Of a stretch of 64,000 nucleotides of DNA, positions 52,454 through 61,661 are shown one piece after another. The first letter of the stretch is position 1, and each line of letters starts with the position of its first letter. The stretch lies in assembly GCA_963676075.2 (NCBI GenBank), contig CAXXNZ010000028.1, forward strand, positions 248,001 through 312,000. The letters are read 5' to 3'. Both the position numbers and the translations under genes were made by a program. Source of the DNA: JAHJQZ01 sp963676075 (GTDB taxonomy: Bacteria > Pseudomonadota > Alphaproteobacteria > Rhizobiales > Devosiaceae). The notes beneath the pieces are model-generated. The model did no database searches, was not told the DNA's origin, and was given only the letters and a program-made list of their open reading frames with translations.

Positions 52454-53164
52454 GTGAACGTTGAGGCAAAGGGCACCAGAACGGGAACGCGCCGTACGAC
52501 CCCGTCTCCGGCTGGGCAGGCATCGGGCTATCTGACGAACCTGATGGCCATGACCATTGTCCTGGCGCTGGTGGCGATTGCCGTCGCCTATGGCATCGAC
52601 GCGGCTGGCCGGACAACGCGTGAGCACGAAGCGCGGGCTGCACTGGCAACCCTGCCGGTCAATGTCTCGGGCGTCGCCCTCACCGTCCCCACGTCATGGC
52701 TACGCTTTCCCGAGCAGCCAAATTCGGCGTTCTCCGACCGGCTCGATCTCGCCCTAGAGCTCGAACTTGCCGACGGCGCGTCGCTGCCGATCACCATATC
52801 CCTGGTGCCCAAGGCCCGCGCACGCGCGTCCTCGGCTCTGCTCGATACGGTGTTTTTGAAGCATTTCAGCGCTGAAGAGCGCCAGGGCGTGCCCGGACTG
52901 ATCGGCAAGCCGTTGTCCGGCAGCGACAGCTACGCCACCGAAACCGTCTGGTACGATCCGATCCACCAGGATCCGTTCACGGCCAAATGCACCACGCCTT
53001 TTGGCGAGGACGACACAGACACATGCCTGAGGACGCTCAGACTCGAGTCCGGCCTCAGCGCCATAATCGGATTTTCGGAAACCGCTCTTGCGCGGTGGCG
53101 TCAGTTCGACGCCCCGCTGGCCGCCCTATTCGCCCGCATCGGTGCCGGCAAGATCGAGCGCTAA
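52454..53164 (+). CDS. Membrane-anchored protein of unknown function
   Basis: The 236-residue product has an N-terminal TM helix (NLMAMTIVLALVAIAVAYG), then a predicted periplasmic domain with two Cys (KCTTPF, TCLRTLR). The GTG at 52454 is inferred, with GGAG ten nt upstream. Upstream in-frame codons extend to 52175 without family support. Function unknown. Confidence 0.6.
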   Translation: MNVEAKGTRTGTRRTTPSPAGQASGYLTNLMAMTIVLALVAIAVAYGIDAAGRTTREHEARAALATLPVNVSGVALTVPTSWLRFPEQPNSAFSDRLDLALELELADGASLPITISLVPKARARASSALLDTVFLKHFSAEERQGVPGLIGKPLSGSDSYATETVWYDPIHQDPFTAKCTTPFGEDDTDTCLRTLRLESGLSAIIGFSETALARWRQFDAPLAALFARIGAGKIER

Positions 53165-53194
53165 CACTGGATAGGTAGGATCGCCGGGAAAGGC

Positions 53195-53413
53195 TCAGGC
53201 GTAATCTTCGAGATCAATATCGAGGATAGCCATCTGGAACATGTAGGACCGGTCGCCGTCCTCATCGTCGATATAGATCATGCCAATGAATTCCTCGCCG
53301 AGATAAACCTCGCAGGAATCGTCCTGCTTCGGGCGCGGACGCACATCGATGCTGGCATTGCCGAACTTGTGCTGCATGAATTTCTGAATCTTGATGATTT
53401 CGCTATGCTGCAC
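53195..53413 (-). CDS. DUF3126 protein
   Basis: The 72-residue product matches the DUF3126 family (EIIKIQKFMQHKFGN, then VYLGEEFIGMIYIDDEDGDR, SYMFQMAILDIDLEDY). It is a short soluble alpha/beta protein common in alphaproteobacteria. Function unknown. Confidence 0.88.
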   Translation of the reverse strand: MQHSEIIKIQKFMQHKFGNASIDVRPRPKQDDSCEVYLGEEFIGMIYIDDEDGDRSYMFQMAILDIDLEDYA

Positions 53414-53518
53414 AGGTCCGCTCCGTCGTGGTGATGGGTAAAAACTGGGGGCACTCTAGTCGTGCGTGTGGCCATGGCAAGGCATGGGCCGGCTAATCCC
53501 GAACTATCTTGGCCGTGA

Positions 53519-54343
53519 TCAGTTGCGCCCGTCTTCGGCGAGCATCTGGTCCATGCTCAGCGCCGGCTGGGCGCAACCGGCCTCGCCGATGACCTTGGCC
53601 GGCACGCCAGCGACGGTCGTATGGGCCGGCACCGACTTCAGCACCACCGATCCGGCGGCGATACGGGCGCAGCATCCGATGGTGATATTGCCAAGAACCT
53701 TGGCCCCGGCGCCGATGAGCACACCGTCCTCGACCTTGGGATGACGATCGCCGTCTTCCTTGCCGGTGCCGCCGAGCGTCACACCCTGAAGGATCGACAC
53801 GTCATCGCCGATTGTCGCGGTCTCACCGACCACAAGCCCGGTACCGTGATCGAGCATGATCCCCTTGCCCAAGGGCACGCGCGGATGGATGTCGACCTGA
53901 AAAATCTGACTCGACCGGCTCTGCAGGTAAAGCGCCAGATCCTTGCGTCCGACATTCCACAACGCATGGGCGAACCGGTGCGTCTGGATGGCGTGATAGC
54001 CCTTGAAATAGAGCAACGGCTCCAGCGCCCTGTGGCAGGCCGGATCGCGTTCGAGCGTCGCCGAAAGGTCCGTGCGCGCCGCGGCGCCGATCTCGGGATT
54101 GGAGATCAGAACGTCCTCGAAACTCTGGCGTATCAGGTCGCCGGGCAGATCGCCGTGGTCAATTCGGGCCGCCAGCCGAAAGGCCAGCGCCGATTCGAAA
54201 CTGTCGTGGTTGAGCACCGTCATCAGCGCCAGCGACGCCATCACCGGCTCCGTATCGTAGAGCATGGCGGCATCGGCACGGACGGCCTGCCAAAGCGGAT
54301 CGACCGATTCGAGCGGCTTTTGCGCGCGCAGTTTGCTCGTCAT
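53519..54343 (-). CDS. cysE: Serine O-acetyltransferase
   Basis: The 274-residue enzyme acetylates serine to start cysteine biosynthesis. The helical N domain (DPLWQAVRADAAMLYDTEPV) precedes a left-handed beta-helix of hexapeptide repeats with the catalytic His in MLDHGTGLVVGETATIGDDV and later LGNITIGCCARIAAGSVV. ATG 54343 has AGGGAG upstream. The C-terminal tail that cysteine synthase normally binds is changed (MLAEDGRN instead of a final Ile), so complex formation may differ. Confidence 0.95.
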   Translation of the reverse strand: MTSKLRAQKPLESVDPLWQAVRADAAMLYDTEPVMASLALMTVLNHDSFESALAFRLAARIDHGDLPGDLIRQSFEDVLISNPEIGAAARTDLSATLERDPACHRALEPLLYFKGYHAIQTHRFAHALWNVGRKDLALYLQSRSSQIFQVDIHPRVPLGKGIMLDHGTGLVVGETATIGDDVSILQGVTLGGTGKEDGDRHPKVEDGVLIGAGAKVLGNITIGCCARIAAGSVVLKSVPAHTTVAGVPAKVIGEAGCAQPALSMDQMLAEDGRN

Positions 54344-54434
54344 GTCGATCTCCCTGGCTGTTTCTGCCGTTCGATTGGGGACCCACGATATAGTGGATTG
54401 GTTTGCCGAGTTCAAACAGTGCACGACAAACTGA

Positions 54435-55190
54435 TTACCAGGTTATGCTCTGAAGGAAGGCCAGCACACCTTCCTTGAACACCTTGTCGCCTGTGGCGCG
54501 CATGTGATCGCGGCCGGGAATGACAAGCGCCTCGCCATTGGGGATGAGGTCCGCCAACGGCTCAGCCGCCCCGCTGACCTCGTCCTTGGACCCGACTGCG
54601 ACGAGCACCGGAACCGTCATTTCACGGAACAAATCCTCCTCGATCGCTTCGCGACCTGATTCCATGCAGGCGGCCAGCGCCTTGCGGTCGGACTTCGTAT
54701 GATCGGCAAAGATTCGATATTGCCGCCCGACTCGTCCGGTGATGTCCTCCAGCTTGTCAGCCCGGAGCGCGGCGACGATCTCCTCGCTGGTATCGAGGCC
54801 GCGCATCATGTTGGCGCCCATGCCGCCGAACACCGCCCCGGCAACGCGGGACGGGGCATCGATCGCAGCAAAGGCACAGACCCGGGCGCCCATCGAATAG
54901 CCGATGAAGACCGCCTTCTCGATGCCGAGATGGTCGAGCAGGTTGACTGCGTCGTGTGCCATCAGTCGCGTTGGATAAAGCGTTGGGTCATAGAGCTTTT
55001 CGGACTCGCCATGGCCCCGATTATCGACCGCAATCGCCTTGTAGCCTGCCGAGGTGATGGTCTCGACCCAGCCCGTGTCGACCCAATTGACCCTGCGGTT
55101 CGATCCGAACCCATGCACCAGCATCACCGGCGGTCCTTCGCCGAACACCTCGTAGGCGATTTCGATTCCTTCAGAGACGAAACAGGGCAT
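54435..55190 (-). CDS. Alpha/beta hydrolase
   Basis: The 251-residue product has VMLVHGFGSNR (oxyanion), the nucleophile Ser in FIGYSMGARV, an acid in VGSKDEVSG and the His in PGRDHMRATG. Substrate unknown. ATG 55190 has AGGA 6 nt upstream; earlier in-frame ATGs do not. It lies 92 bp upstream of cysE, in the same direction. Confidence 0.88.
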   Translation of the reverse strand: MPCFVSEGIEIAYEVFGEGPPVMLVHGFGSNRRVNWVDTGWVETITSAGYKAIAVDNRGHGESEKLYDPTLYPTRLMAHDAVNLLDHLGIEKAVFIGYSMGARVCAFAAIDAPSRVAGAVFGGMGANMMRGLDTSEEIVAALRADKLEDITGRVGRQYRIFADHTKSDRKALAACMESGREAIEEDLFREMTVPVLVAVGSKDEVSGAAEPLADLIPNGEALVIPGRDHMRATGDKVFKEGVLAFLQSITW

Positions 55191-55336
55191 GGATATCCTT
55201 GCTGGCATTGAGAAAGTTATGACCTCATAGCAACTAACGTTGGCGAGGCAAGCCGGTTGCATGGCGTTTGCGTCTGGAATTCGCCGAAATGCTCGGTTAT
55301 GTTCCGCGCCATTCACCAATTTCGGACCAGAGCACG

Positions 55337-55582
55337 ATGGCACATACGGGCATTCCGCATTTCCACAATTCGAACGGACTGGCGCAGATCGAGATCGGCG
55401 CCCGTGAGTTCATGTGCGTGGGCGCCCTGCCCCCGTTCGATCATCCCCATGTCTTTCTCGACATGGGCGCCGACACCGATATCGTCTGCCCCTATTGCTC
55501 GACTCACTATGTCTTCAACTCCCGACTCGACGCCGGCGCGGCTGTTCCGAGCTCCGCGGTGTTCGCCCCCGAAAAGGCGTAA
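55337..55582 (+). CDS. zf-CHCC-type zinc-finger protein
   Basis: The 81-residue product carries a CHCC-type zinc site (FMCVG, HPHVFLDMG, then IVCPYCSTHYVF), as in zf-CHCC/NDUFS6-like small proteins. It is 10 bp before a FAD monooxygenase, an arrangement often seen in alphaproteobacteria. Function unclear; complex I-like assembly has been proposed for the fold. Confidence 0.8.
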   Translation: MAHTGIPHFHNSNGLAQIEIGAREFMCVGALPPFDHPHVFLDMGADTDIVCPYCSTHYVFNSRLDAGAAVPSSAVFAPEKA

Positions 55583-55592
55583 GTAGCCGTTC

Positions 55593-56813
55593 ATGTCTTC
55601 ATCGGGCCGCAGGTTCGTCATCGTCGGGGCGGGTGTTTCCGGGCTTTCCCTGGCGCTTGCGCTTGCCAAATTCGGCGCATCGGTCACCGTTCTCGAGAAG
55701 TCCGACACCATTCAGGAGTTCGGTGCAGGACTGCAGATAAGCCCCAATGCCCGCCGCATTCTCGATCGGCTCGGCGCTGGCCGCTACCTTCTGCCCAAGG
55801 TTCACCTGCCCGACGCCATCGACGTCTACCCGTTCCGCCACAAGACCCCGTTGACCTCGCTGAAGCTCGGCGGCCTGGTCCAGGAAAGCTTCGGGGCGCC
55901 CTATGGCGTCATGCATCGCGCTGATCTGGTCGAGGCGCTCTATCAGGCCTGCAAGCGCTTCGCCACGATCGACATCCTGTTCGGGGTCAAGCACGTCGAT
56001 TTCGCCAATCATGCCCGCGGTTTCACCGTGATGATCGACGAGGCAGACGGCAAGTCGCGCATGATCAGGCCTTTTGCCTATATCGGCGCCGATGGCGTGC
56101 ATTCACCCACCCGCACCGACCTGCTGAACGGCCCGATGGCGCGCTATTCCGGCTATACCGCGTGGCGGACGCTGATCGAGATGGAGGCCCTGCCCGAGGA
56201 ACTCAGCCAGACCAACACCTCGCTGCTCTGGGGACCGGGCTTTCACGCCGTTCTCTATCCGCTTCCTCACCGCAAACGCGCCAATCTCGCCATTTTTACC
56301 CGCATGAGCGAGAAAAAGGCCCAGGAGGCGCGCGACGGCCATCACTTCGAAGCGCCGCGCGAACTCAAACATTCACACGCCCTGTCGACGCTGATCGAAC
56401 GAACCAATTCTCTGACGCCATGGCCGCTCTATGCCGTCTCGACCTCAAAATGGTATGATGGCCCGATCGGTCTGGTCGGTGACGCCGCCCATGCCATGCT
56501 GCCGTTCCAGGCGCAGGGCGCTGCAATGGGCATCGAGGACGCCGCCGTTCTGGCGCCGCTTCTGATCGCCAACGCCGACCCGCAAAGCGCCTTTCACGCC
56601 TATGCCGCCCATCGCCAGAAGCGCGTCCAGCGCATCCAGCGCACCTCGGCGCGCAACGGCAAGATCTTTCACCTGCCTTGGCCACTCGGCTACGGTCGCG
56701 ACGCCGTTGTCTGGCGCCAGGGGCCGTACGCACACTTGAAACGGCTTGGCTGGATATACAGTTATGACCCGGCGCCGGAGCCCGAGGCAAGTCGCCCGCG
56801 CCCCGTCGCCTGA
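55593..56813 (+). CDS. FAD-dependent aromatic-type monooxygenase
   Basis: The 406-residue flavoprotein has the FAD motif FVIVGAGVSGLSLALALAKF and the second FAD/substrate block IGLVGDAAHAMLPFQAQGA. It belongs to the salicylate hydroxylase-like group, but no substrate can be named. It is 10 bp after the zinc-finger gene, so one operon is likely. The ATG at 55593 is the natural start. Confidence 0.85.
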   Translation: MSSSGRRFVIVGAGVSGLSLALALAKFGASVTVLEKSDTIQEFGAGLQISPNARRILDRLGAGRYLLPKVHLPDAIDVYPFRHKTPLTSLKLGGLVQESFGAPYGVMHRADLVEALYQACKRFATIDILFGVKHVDFANHARGFTVMIDEADGKSRMIRPFAYIGADGVHSPTRTDLLNGPMARYSGYTAWRTLIEMEALPEELSQTNTSLLWGPGFHAVLYPLPHRKRANLAIFTRMSEKKAQEARDGHHFEAPRELKHSHALSTLIERTNSLTPWPLYAVSTSKWYDGPIGLVGDAAHAMLPFQAQGAAMGIEDAAVLAPLLIANADPQSAFHAYAAHRQKRVQRIQRTSARNGKIFHLPWPLGYGRDAVVWRQGPYAHLKRLGWIYSYDPAPEPEASRPRPVA

Positions 56814-56936
56814 GCGTTCCCGACGTCTCTCGCCTGTGGACCTTCGGGCGGGAGCGGCCAAATCAGCAGCATTGGCGCTTGCCTTGCAGCAAGTGCCTGT
56901 GTCAACTGCGCCAAACATTGAAAGACCTTCAGATCA

Positions 56937-58313
56937 ATGGCCCTTAACCGGGAATCTCCTTTTGCCATCACATTTATCCTGATCACCGTGCTGCTCGACA
57001 TGGTCGGGCTCGGGATCATCTTGCCGGTGCTGCCCAACCTGCTTGAGTCGCTGACCGGCGACACGGTTGCCGGCGCAGCCAAGATCGGCGGCTATCTGGT
57101 CTTCATCTACGCGCTGATGCAGTTCCTGTTCTCGCCGGTGCTCGGAAACCTCTCCGACCGATTCGGCCGCCGGCCGGTGTTGCTGCTGTCGCTGGTCGGC
57201 CTGATCACCGACTACACGATCATGAGCTTCGCGCCGAGCGTCGCCTATCTGTTCATCGGGCGCATGATCGCCGGCATTTCCGGCGCCGCCGTTTCGACCG
57301 CTACCGCCTATATGGCCGACATCTCGCCGCGCGAAAAACGCGCCCAGCGTTTCGGGCTGATCGGCGCCGCCTTCGGGCTCGGTTTCATCATTGGCCCTGT
57401 GCTTGGTGGCGTGCTCGGCGAGATCAATGTGCGTGCGCCTTTCATGGTCGCAGCGGGCCTGGCCTTCGCCAATTTCCTGTTTGGCCTGATCATTCTGCCC
57501 GAGAGCCTGTCCAAGAAAAAGCGCCGGCGCTTCGACATCAAGCGCGCCAACCCGTTCGGTGCGCTGATGGCCTTCCGTTCGAACCCTGTCGTTCTGTGGA
57601 TGATCGCCGCGTTGTTCCTGCTCGTTTTGGCAGCGCAGAGCTATCCGTCGGTGTGGAACTTCTTCACCATAGAGCGCTTCGGCTGGTCCTCCTCGCAGAT
57701 CGGCATTTCACTGGCGGTTTTCGGCGTCCTGTTCGCACTCTCGCAGGGTGTGCTCGTCGGTCCGGTCGTCAAGCGCTTCGGCGACGCGATCACCATCCTC
57801 GTCGGCATGGTCGCGGCGGTGATCGCCTTTTTCGGCGTCTCGCTCATCCACACGCCTGTCGGTCTTTACGGCTATCTGGTCGTCGGCTCTCTTTCCGGAC
57901 TGGCCGTGCCGACGATCACGGGACTGATATCGCGGATGGTTCCGGACAATGCCCAGGGCGAGCTTCAGGGCGCGGTCAATGCCGGCAACTCGCTGAGCGC
58001 CATTCTCGGCCCGATTATTGCGACTCAGCTTTTCGCCTTTTTCACCTCGGAAGGCGCCCCCTTCTATTTCCCCGGCGCGCCGTTCTTCGCGGCGGGCATC
58101 ATGGTCTTGCTCTCCGCCGTCCTGTTCTACGTTACCTTTTTCCGTTTCGATCTGATGCACACGAAACCGGTCTCGAAGACCCCGCACGTACTCGACATCG
58201 CCAAACCGGGCGAAATCGCCATTCCGCCCCATAACGGCTCAGATGACGACGAGAACGAGAACGACGAGACCGACGGCAACGGCAAGAACGGCAATACCCC
58301 ACCCGCGTCATGA
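56937..58313 (+). CDS. MFS efflux-type transporter (TetA-like)
   Basis: The 458-residue inner-membrane protein has 12 hydrophobic helices. Its motif A-like loop is GNLSDRFGRRPVLLLSLVG, followed by SPREKRAQRFGLIGAAFG. It resembles the DHA1/TCR subfamily, but that does not prove drug resistance. The acidic tail (DDDENENDETDGNGKNGN) is low complexity. The stop overlaps the GNAT start. Confidence 0.85.
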   Translation: MALNRESPFAITFILITVLLDMVGLGIILPVLPNLLESLTGDTVAGAAKIGGYLVFIYALMQFLFSPVLGNLSDRFGRRPVLLLSLVGLITDYTIMSFAPSVAYLFIGRMIAGISGAAVSTATAYMADISPREKRAQRFGLIGAAFGLGFIIGPVLGGVLGEINVRAPFMVAAGLAFANFLFGLIILPESLSKKKRRRFDIKRANPFGALMAFRSNPVVLWMIAALFLLVLAAQSYPSVWNFFTIERFGWSSSQIGISLAVFGVLFALSQGVLVGPVVKRFGDAITILVGMVAAVIAFFGVSLIHTPVGLYGYLVVGSLSGLAVPTITGLISRMVPDNAQGELQGAVNAGNSLSAILGPIIATQLFAFFTSEGAPFYFPGAPFFAAGIMVLLSAVLFYVTFFRFDLMHTKPVSKTPHVLDIAKPGEIAIPPHNGSDDDENENDETDGNGKNGNTPPAS

Positions 58314-58801
58314 CGCTCACCATTCGCCTGGCCGACAAACAGGCTGATCGTCCCGCCATCTGGGCCATCATGGAACCGGTGATCCGCGCCGGCGAGACCT
58401 ACCCGCTGCCACGCGACATGAAGGACAAGGCCGCCCTCGCCTATTGGCTGTCGAGCCTTCACACCACCTTCGTTTGCGAAGACGAAACAGGCATTGTCGG
58501 CACCTACTACATCCGTCCCAACAATTCCGGCGGCGGCAGCCATATCTGCAACTGCGGCTACATGGTCGCTGATAACGCGCAAGGCAAAGGCGTCGCCACG
58601 GCCATGTGCAAACACTCGCTCACCACCGCGCGCGCTATGGGCTTTGCCGGCATGCAGTTCAACTTCGTCATCGCCGAAAACGCCCGCGCCGTCGCCTTGT
58701 GGACGCGCATGGGCTTTGAGACCCTGGCTCGCCTGCCCGGCGTCTTTCGCTCGCCGACCAAGGGCGAGATCGACGCGCTGGTGATGTTCCAAAGGCTCTA
58801 G
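58310..58801 (+). CDS. GNAT acetyltransferase
   Basis: The 163-residue product has a GNAT fold: YYIRPNNSGGGSHICNCGYMV, then NAQGKGVATAMCKHSL (acetyl-CoA pyrophosphate loop) and ALWTRMGFE at the C-terminus. Substrate unknown; coupled to the transporter by an ATGA overlap. Confidence 0.85.
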   Translation: MTLTIRLADKQADRPAIWAIMEPVIRAGETYPLPRDMKDKAALAYWLSSLHTTFVCEDETGIVGTYYIRPNNSGGGSHICNCGYMVADNAQGKGVATAMCKHSLTTARAMGFAGMQFNFVIAENARAVALWTRMGFETLARLPGVFRSPTKGEIDALVMFQRL

Positions 58802-59022
58802 CCAGAGCGCAACATTTTTGTCCGGAGCGGCCCTGCGATTTTTCTTGCCCTTCCTACAGGCCGGCAGCATGTCTTCAATACCAGCGGCCTGCGGCTTGTT
58901 TTGGCAATAGGTAGCAAGTTTGCGTACTATCTCCCCCGCAGCCAAACGCGGCACGCCGAGTTTGCTTTTGCCCACATCCGATGCGCTCTGGTTTTGCGAG
59001 CGTTCAATCAAGCGAGTCCCAA

Positions 59023-59499
59023 ATGTTTTGGCTAATAGCAATCGCAATCACCCTGCTCGGCTCGGTGGCAACAATCCTGTTTTCAGGCGCCGCCAATTGG
59101 TCGGTGCATGTGATTGCCGAGATTGTGCTGGTGTGGAGTCTCGCGTGGTTTTTCGGCGTGATCACAGTGATTGCCGGCCTGCAGCACATCTTCAATTCCG
59201 ATCGGATAGCCGACTATATCGGCTGGGAAAAGGGCAGCGGTTTCCAGCTTGAACTCGGCTGGGCCGAAGTCGGCATCGGGCTGACCGGCATACTGACCAT
59301 CTGGCTGCGCGGCACCTATGTCATCGCGCCGGTGATCGCCGGATCTCTGTTCTACCTCGGCGCGGCCTTCGTTCATGCGCGCGACATGATCAAGACGGGA
59401 AACTTCAGCGCCGGCAGCGCCGGTCCTGTGTTCTACATCGACATCATCATGCCGGTCATCTGTGTGTTGGCGTGTGTGGTCTATTTCGTCGGAACCTGA
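59023..59499 (+). CDS. Four-helix membrane protein (DUF6790-like)
   Basis: The 158-residue product has four hydrophobic segments (IAITLLGSVATILFSG, IVLVWSLAWFFGVITVIAG, GWAEVGIGLTGILTIWL and VICVLACVVYFVG) and a characteristic DYIGWEKGSGFQLE block. This fits the DUF6790 membrane family. Function unknown. ATG 59023 begins the hydrophobic sequence MFWLIAIAIT. Confidence 0.7.
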   Translation: MFWLIAIAITLLGSVATILFSGAANWSVHVIAEIVLVWSLAWFFGVITVIAGLQHIFNSDRIADYIGWEKGSGFQLELGWAEVGIGLTGILTIWLRGTYVIAPVIAGSLFYLGAAFVHARDMIKTGNFSAGSAGPVFYIDIIMPVICVLACVVYFVGT

Positions 59500-59585
59500 C
59501 CAAACAGACCGAGGCCACAACAGCGCCCTCGCCCGCTCCTGCTACGCGGCGTCGAGCGCCACAATTTCTCAGGTTTTTTTGCGCG

Positions 59586-60047
59586 CTACAGCCGCTTCAA
59601 CAGGTGGATGATCATCCCGAAGTTCGGATGCTCTTCGCGCTCGAAGACGTCATAACCAAGCCCCTGATAATAGGTGACATTTGCCGCCATCTTGGCATTG
59701 GTCAGCAGTTGAATCTCCGCCTTCCCCGCCTCGCGCGCAAGCTCTTCGGCGTGACCCAGCAACGCTCGACCAAGACCTCTACCCTGCCAGTCAGGATCGA
59801 CGGCGAGAGATTCGATAAACAGAAAACCATCAGCCAATCGCGTTGCGATTGAGCCGGCCAAAGCGCCATCCACCTCATGCAGATCGATCCGGTGATCTTC
59901 CAGCATCACCGCGTAATCAGCAGACATCGGCGCGGGAGGACGCCCAAGCACGGGCACCCATTTCGCATAGGCGCGTTCGGCGAGCAGCTTGATCGCCGCC
60001 GCGTCGGCAGGACCGGCGCGGCGCAAGTTCAGTTCGGGCGTTTTCAC
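59586..60047 (-). CDS. GNAT acetyltransferase downstream of gnd
   Basis: The 153-residue product has the GNAT CoA loop DPDWQGRGLGRALLGHAEEL and the C-terminal YYQGLGYDVFEREEHPNFGM. GTG 60047 has GAGG 6 nt upstream and is right after the gnd stop, so they share a transcript. Substrate unknown. Confidence 0.85.
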   Translation of the reverse strand: MKTPELNLRRAGPADAAAIKLLAERAYAKWVPVLGRPPAPMSADYAVMLEDHRIDLHEVDGALAGSIATRLADGFLFIESLAVDPDWQGRGLGRALLGHAEELAREAGKAEIQLLTNAKMAANVTYYQGLGYDVFEREEHPNFGMIIHLLKRL

Positions 60048-60048
60048 A

Positions 60049-61467
60049 CTAGTCCTCGAGCGTCGACGGCCACTCGTGGTGCAGGTCTTCGCCGCGCCCT
60101 TCGATGACAAAGCCATGGGCGCCAAAGAAATCGCGCTGGCCCTGGATGAGATTGGCCGTGCCGGTCGCCTGGCGGTAGCTGTCGAAATAGCTCAGCGATG
60201 CGGAAAGGCAGATCAGCGGGAACTCGCCAAGCGCCCCGGCGGCAACGACCTTGCGCAAGGCCAGATGGGCGCCCTTCATCACTTCGATGAAGTCCGAAAC
60301 CATCAAGAGGTTGGTGTTCTCGCCCTTCTCATAGGCCGCCGCCATCTGATCGAGGAATTTCGAGCGGATGATGCAGCCGGCGCGCCAGATCTTGGCGATG
60401 GTCGACAGCGGCAGTCCCCAGCCGTTCTCCTCGGACGCCTTCTGCAAGACGGCAAAGCCCTGCGCGTAGGAAACGATCTTGCCGGCCAGCAGCGCCTGTT
60501 CGAGATCGTCGAGCGTGATATCGCCCGCCCCGCCCGACGGCTTGCCATAGACCTTCTCGGCTTTGATGCGCTCGTCCTTCAGCGCCGAGATCGAACGGGC
60601 TGCGACGGCCCCTTCGATGGCGGTCGCCGGAACGCCCATGTCCTGAGCCGCGATGGCCGACCAGCGGCCCGTGCCCTTCTGCCCGGCCTTGTCGAGGATC
60701 AGCTCGACCAGCGGCTTGCCGGTCTCCTCGTCCATGGCTTCGAGTACATGGGCGGTGATTTCGATCAGGTAGGAATCGAGTAGCCCCTTGTTCCACTCGC
60801 GGAAAACCTTGGCGCATTCCGCCGGATTCATGCCGAGCCCGTCGCGCATCACACCATAGACCTCGGCGATCATCTGCATGTCGCCATATTCGATGCCGTT
60901 GTGGATGGTCTTGACGAAATGGCCGGCCCCGCCCTCGCCGAGATAGGCGCAGCAGCTCTCGCCATTGTACTTGGCCGCCGCCGCGGTCAGCACCGCTTCG
61001 GCATTGTGCCACTGCTCCTTGGCGCCACCGACCATGATCGAGGGACCATGCCGCGCGCCTTCCTCGCCGCCGGATACGCCGACGCCAAGATAACCGATGC
61101 CCTTGGGCCCCAGCTCGGCGAAACGCCGTTCGGTGTCGGTGTAAAGCGAGTTGCCGCATTCGATGATCGAGTCGCCCTTATCGAGCAACGGCAACAGCTT
61201 CTCGATCATCGCGTCGACCGGCGCGCCGGCCTTGACCATGATGATGATCGAACGCGGTGCCTTCACTGCCTTTACGAACGACTCGAGGTCATATTCGGCG
61301 ACGATCTTGTCGCTCAACCCCTGCGCCTCGGCTTCCTTGACGAAATCGTCGATCTTGCCCGGAGATCGGTTGTTGACGGCGATCGTATAGCCCTCCTCGG
61401 CGATGTTGAGCGCGAGGTTGGAACCCATGACGGCAAGGCCGATCAGACCGATATCTGCTTCAGACAT
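60049..61467 (-). CDS. gnd: Long-type 6-phosphogluconate dehydrogenase (decarboxylating)
   Basis: The 472-residue oxidative pentose phosphate enzyme has GLAVMGSNLALN, SGGEEGARHGPSIM, the catalytic Lys/Asn block GAGHFVKTIHNGIEYGDMQ, and the C-terminal tail DFFGAHGFVIEGRGEDLHHE. It is a full-length member, in contrast to the 335-residue paralogue at 27714. It heads a two-gene unit with a GNAT protein. Confidence 0.95.
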   Translation of the reverse strand: MSEADIGLIGLAVMGSNLALNIAEEGYTIAVNNRSPGKIDDFVKEAEAQGLSDKIVAEYDLESFVKAVKAPRSIIIMVKAGAPVDAMIEKLLPLLDKGDSIIECGNSLYTDTERRFAELGPKGIGYLGVGVSGGEEGARHGPSIMVGGAKEQWHNAEAVLTAAAAKYNGESCCAYLGEGGAGHFVKTIHNGIEYGDMQMIAEVYGVMRDGLGMNPAECAKVFREWNKGLLDSYLIEITAHVLEAMDEETGKPLVELILDKAGQKGTGRWSAIAAQDMGVPATAIEGAVAARSISALKDERIKAEKVYGKPSGGAGDITLDDLEQALLAGKIVSYAQGFAVLQKASEENGWGLPLSTIAKIWRAGCIIRSKFLDQMAAAYEKGENTNLLMVSDFIEVMKGAHLALRKVVAAGALGEFPLICLSASLSYFDSYRQATGTANLIQGQRDFFGAHGFVIEGRGEDLHHEWPSTLED

Positions 61468-61661
61468 AGAGCGTTCCCGGATTTATTCAGAATTAGGACG
61501 GGTGAAATTGGGGCCGAAATTCGAGGCGCGCACTTGACCACACCTGCGGCGTGAAGGCAAAGCGCAAAAGCCGCCGAAATGATGGTTGCCAACATGCGCA
61601 ATCCGATATCGACATGCACACGCTCGCTTGCCGTGACGCGACCGCCATGCATGATGAAGCC

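Noticed and set aside
56937..58313. Tetracycline resistance gene
   Set aside because: It shares the general TetA-like transporter fold only; no sequence feature proves a drug substrate.
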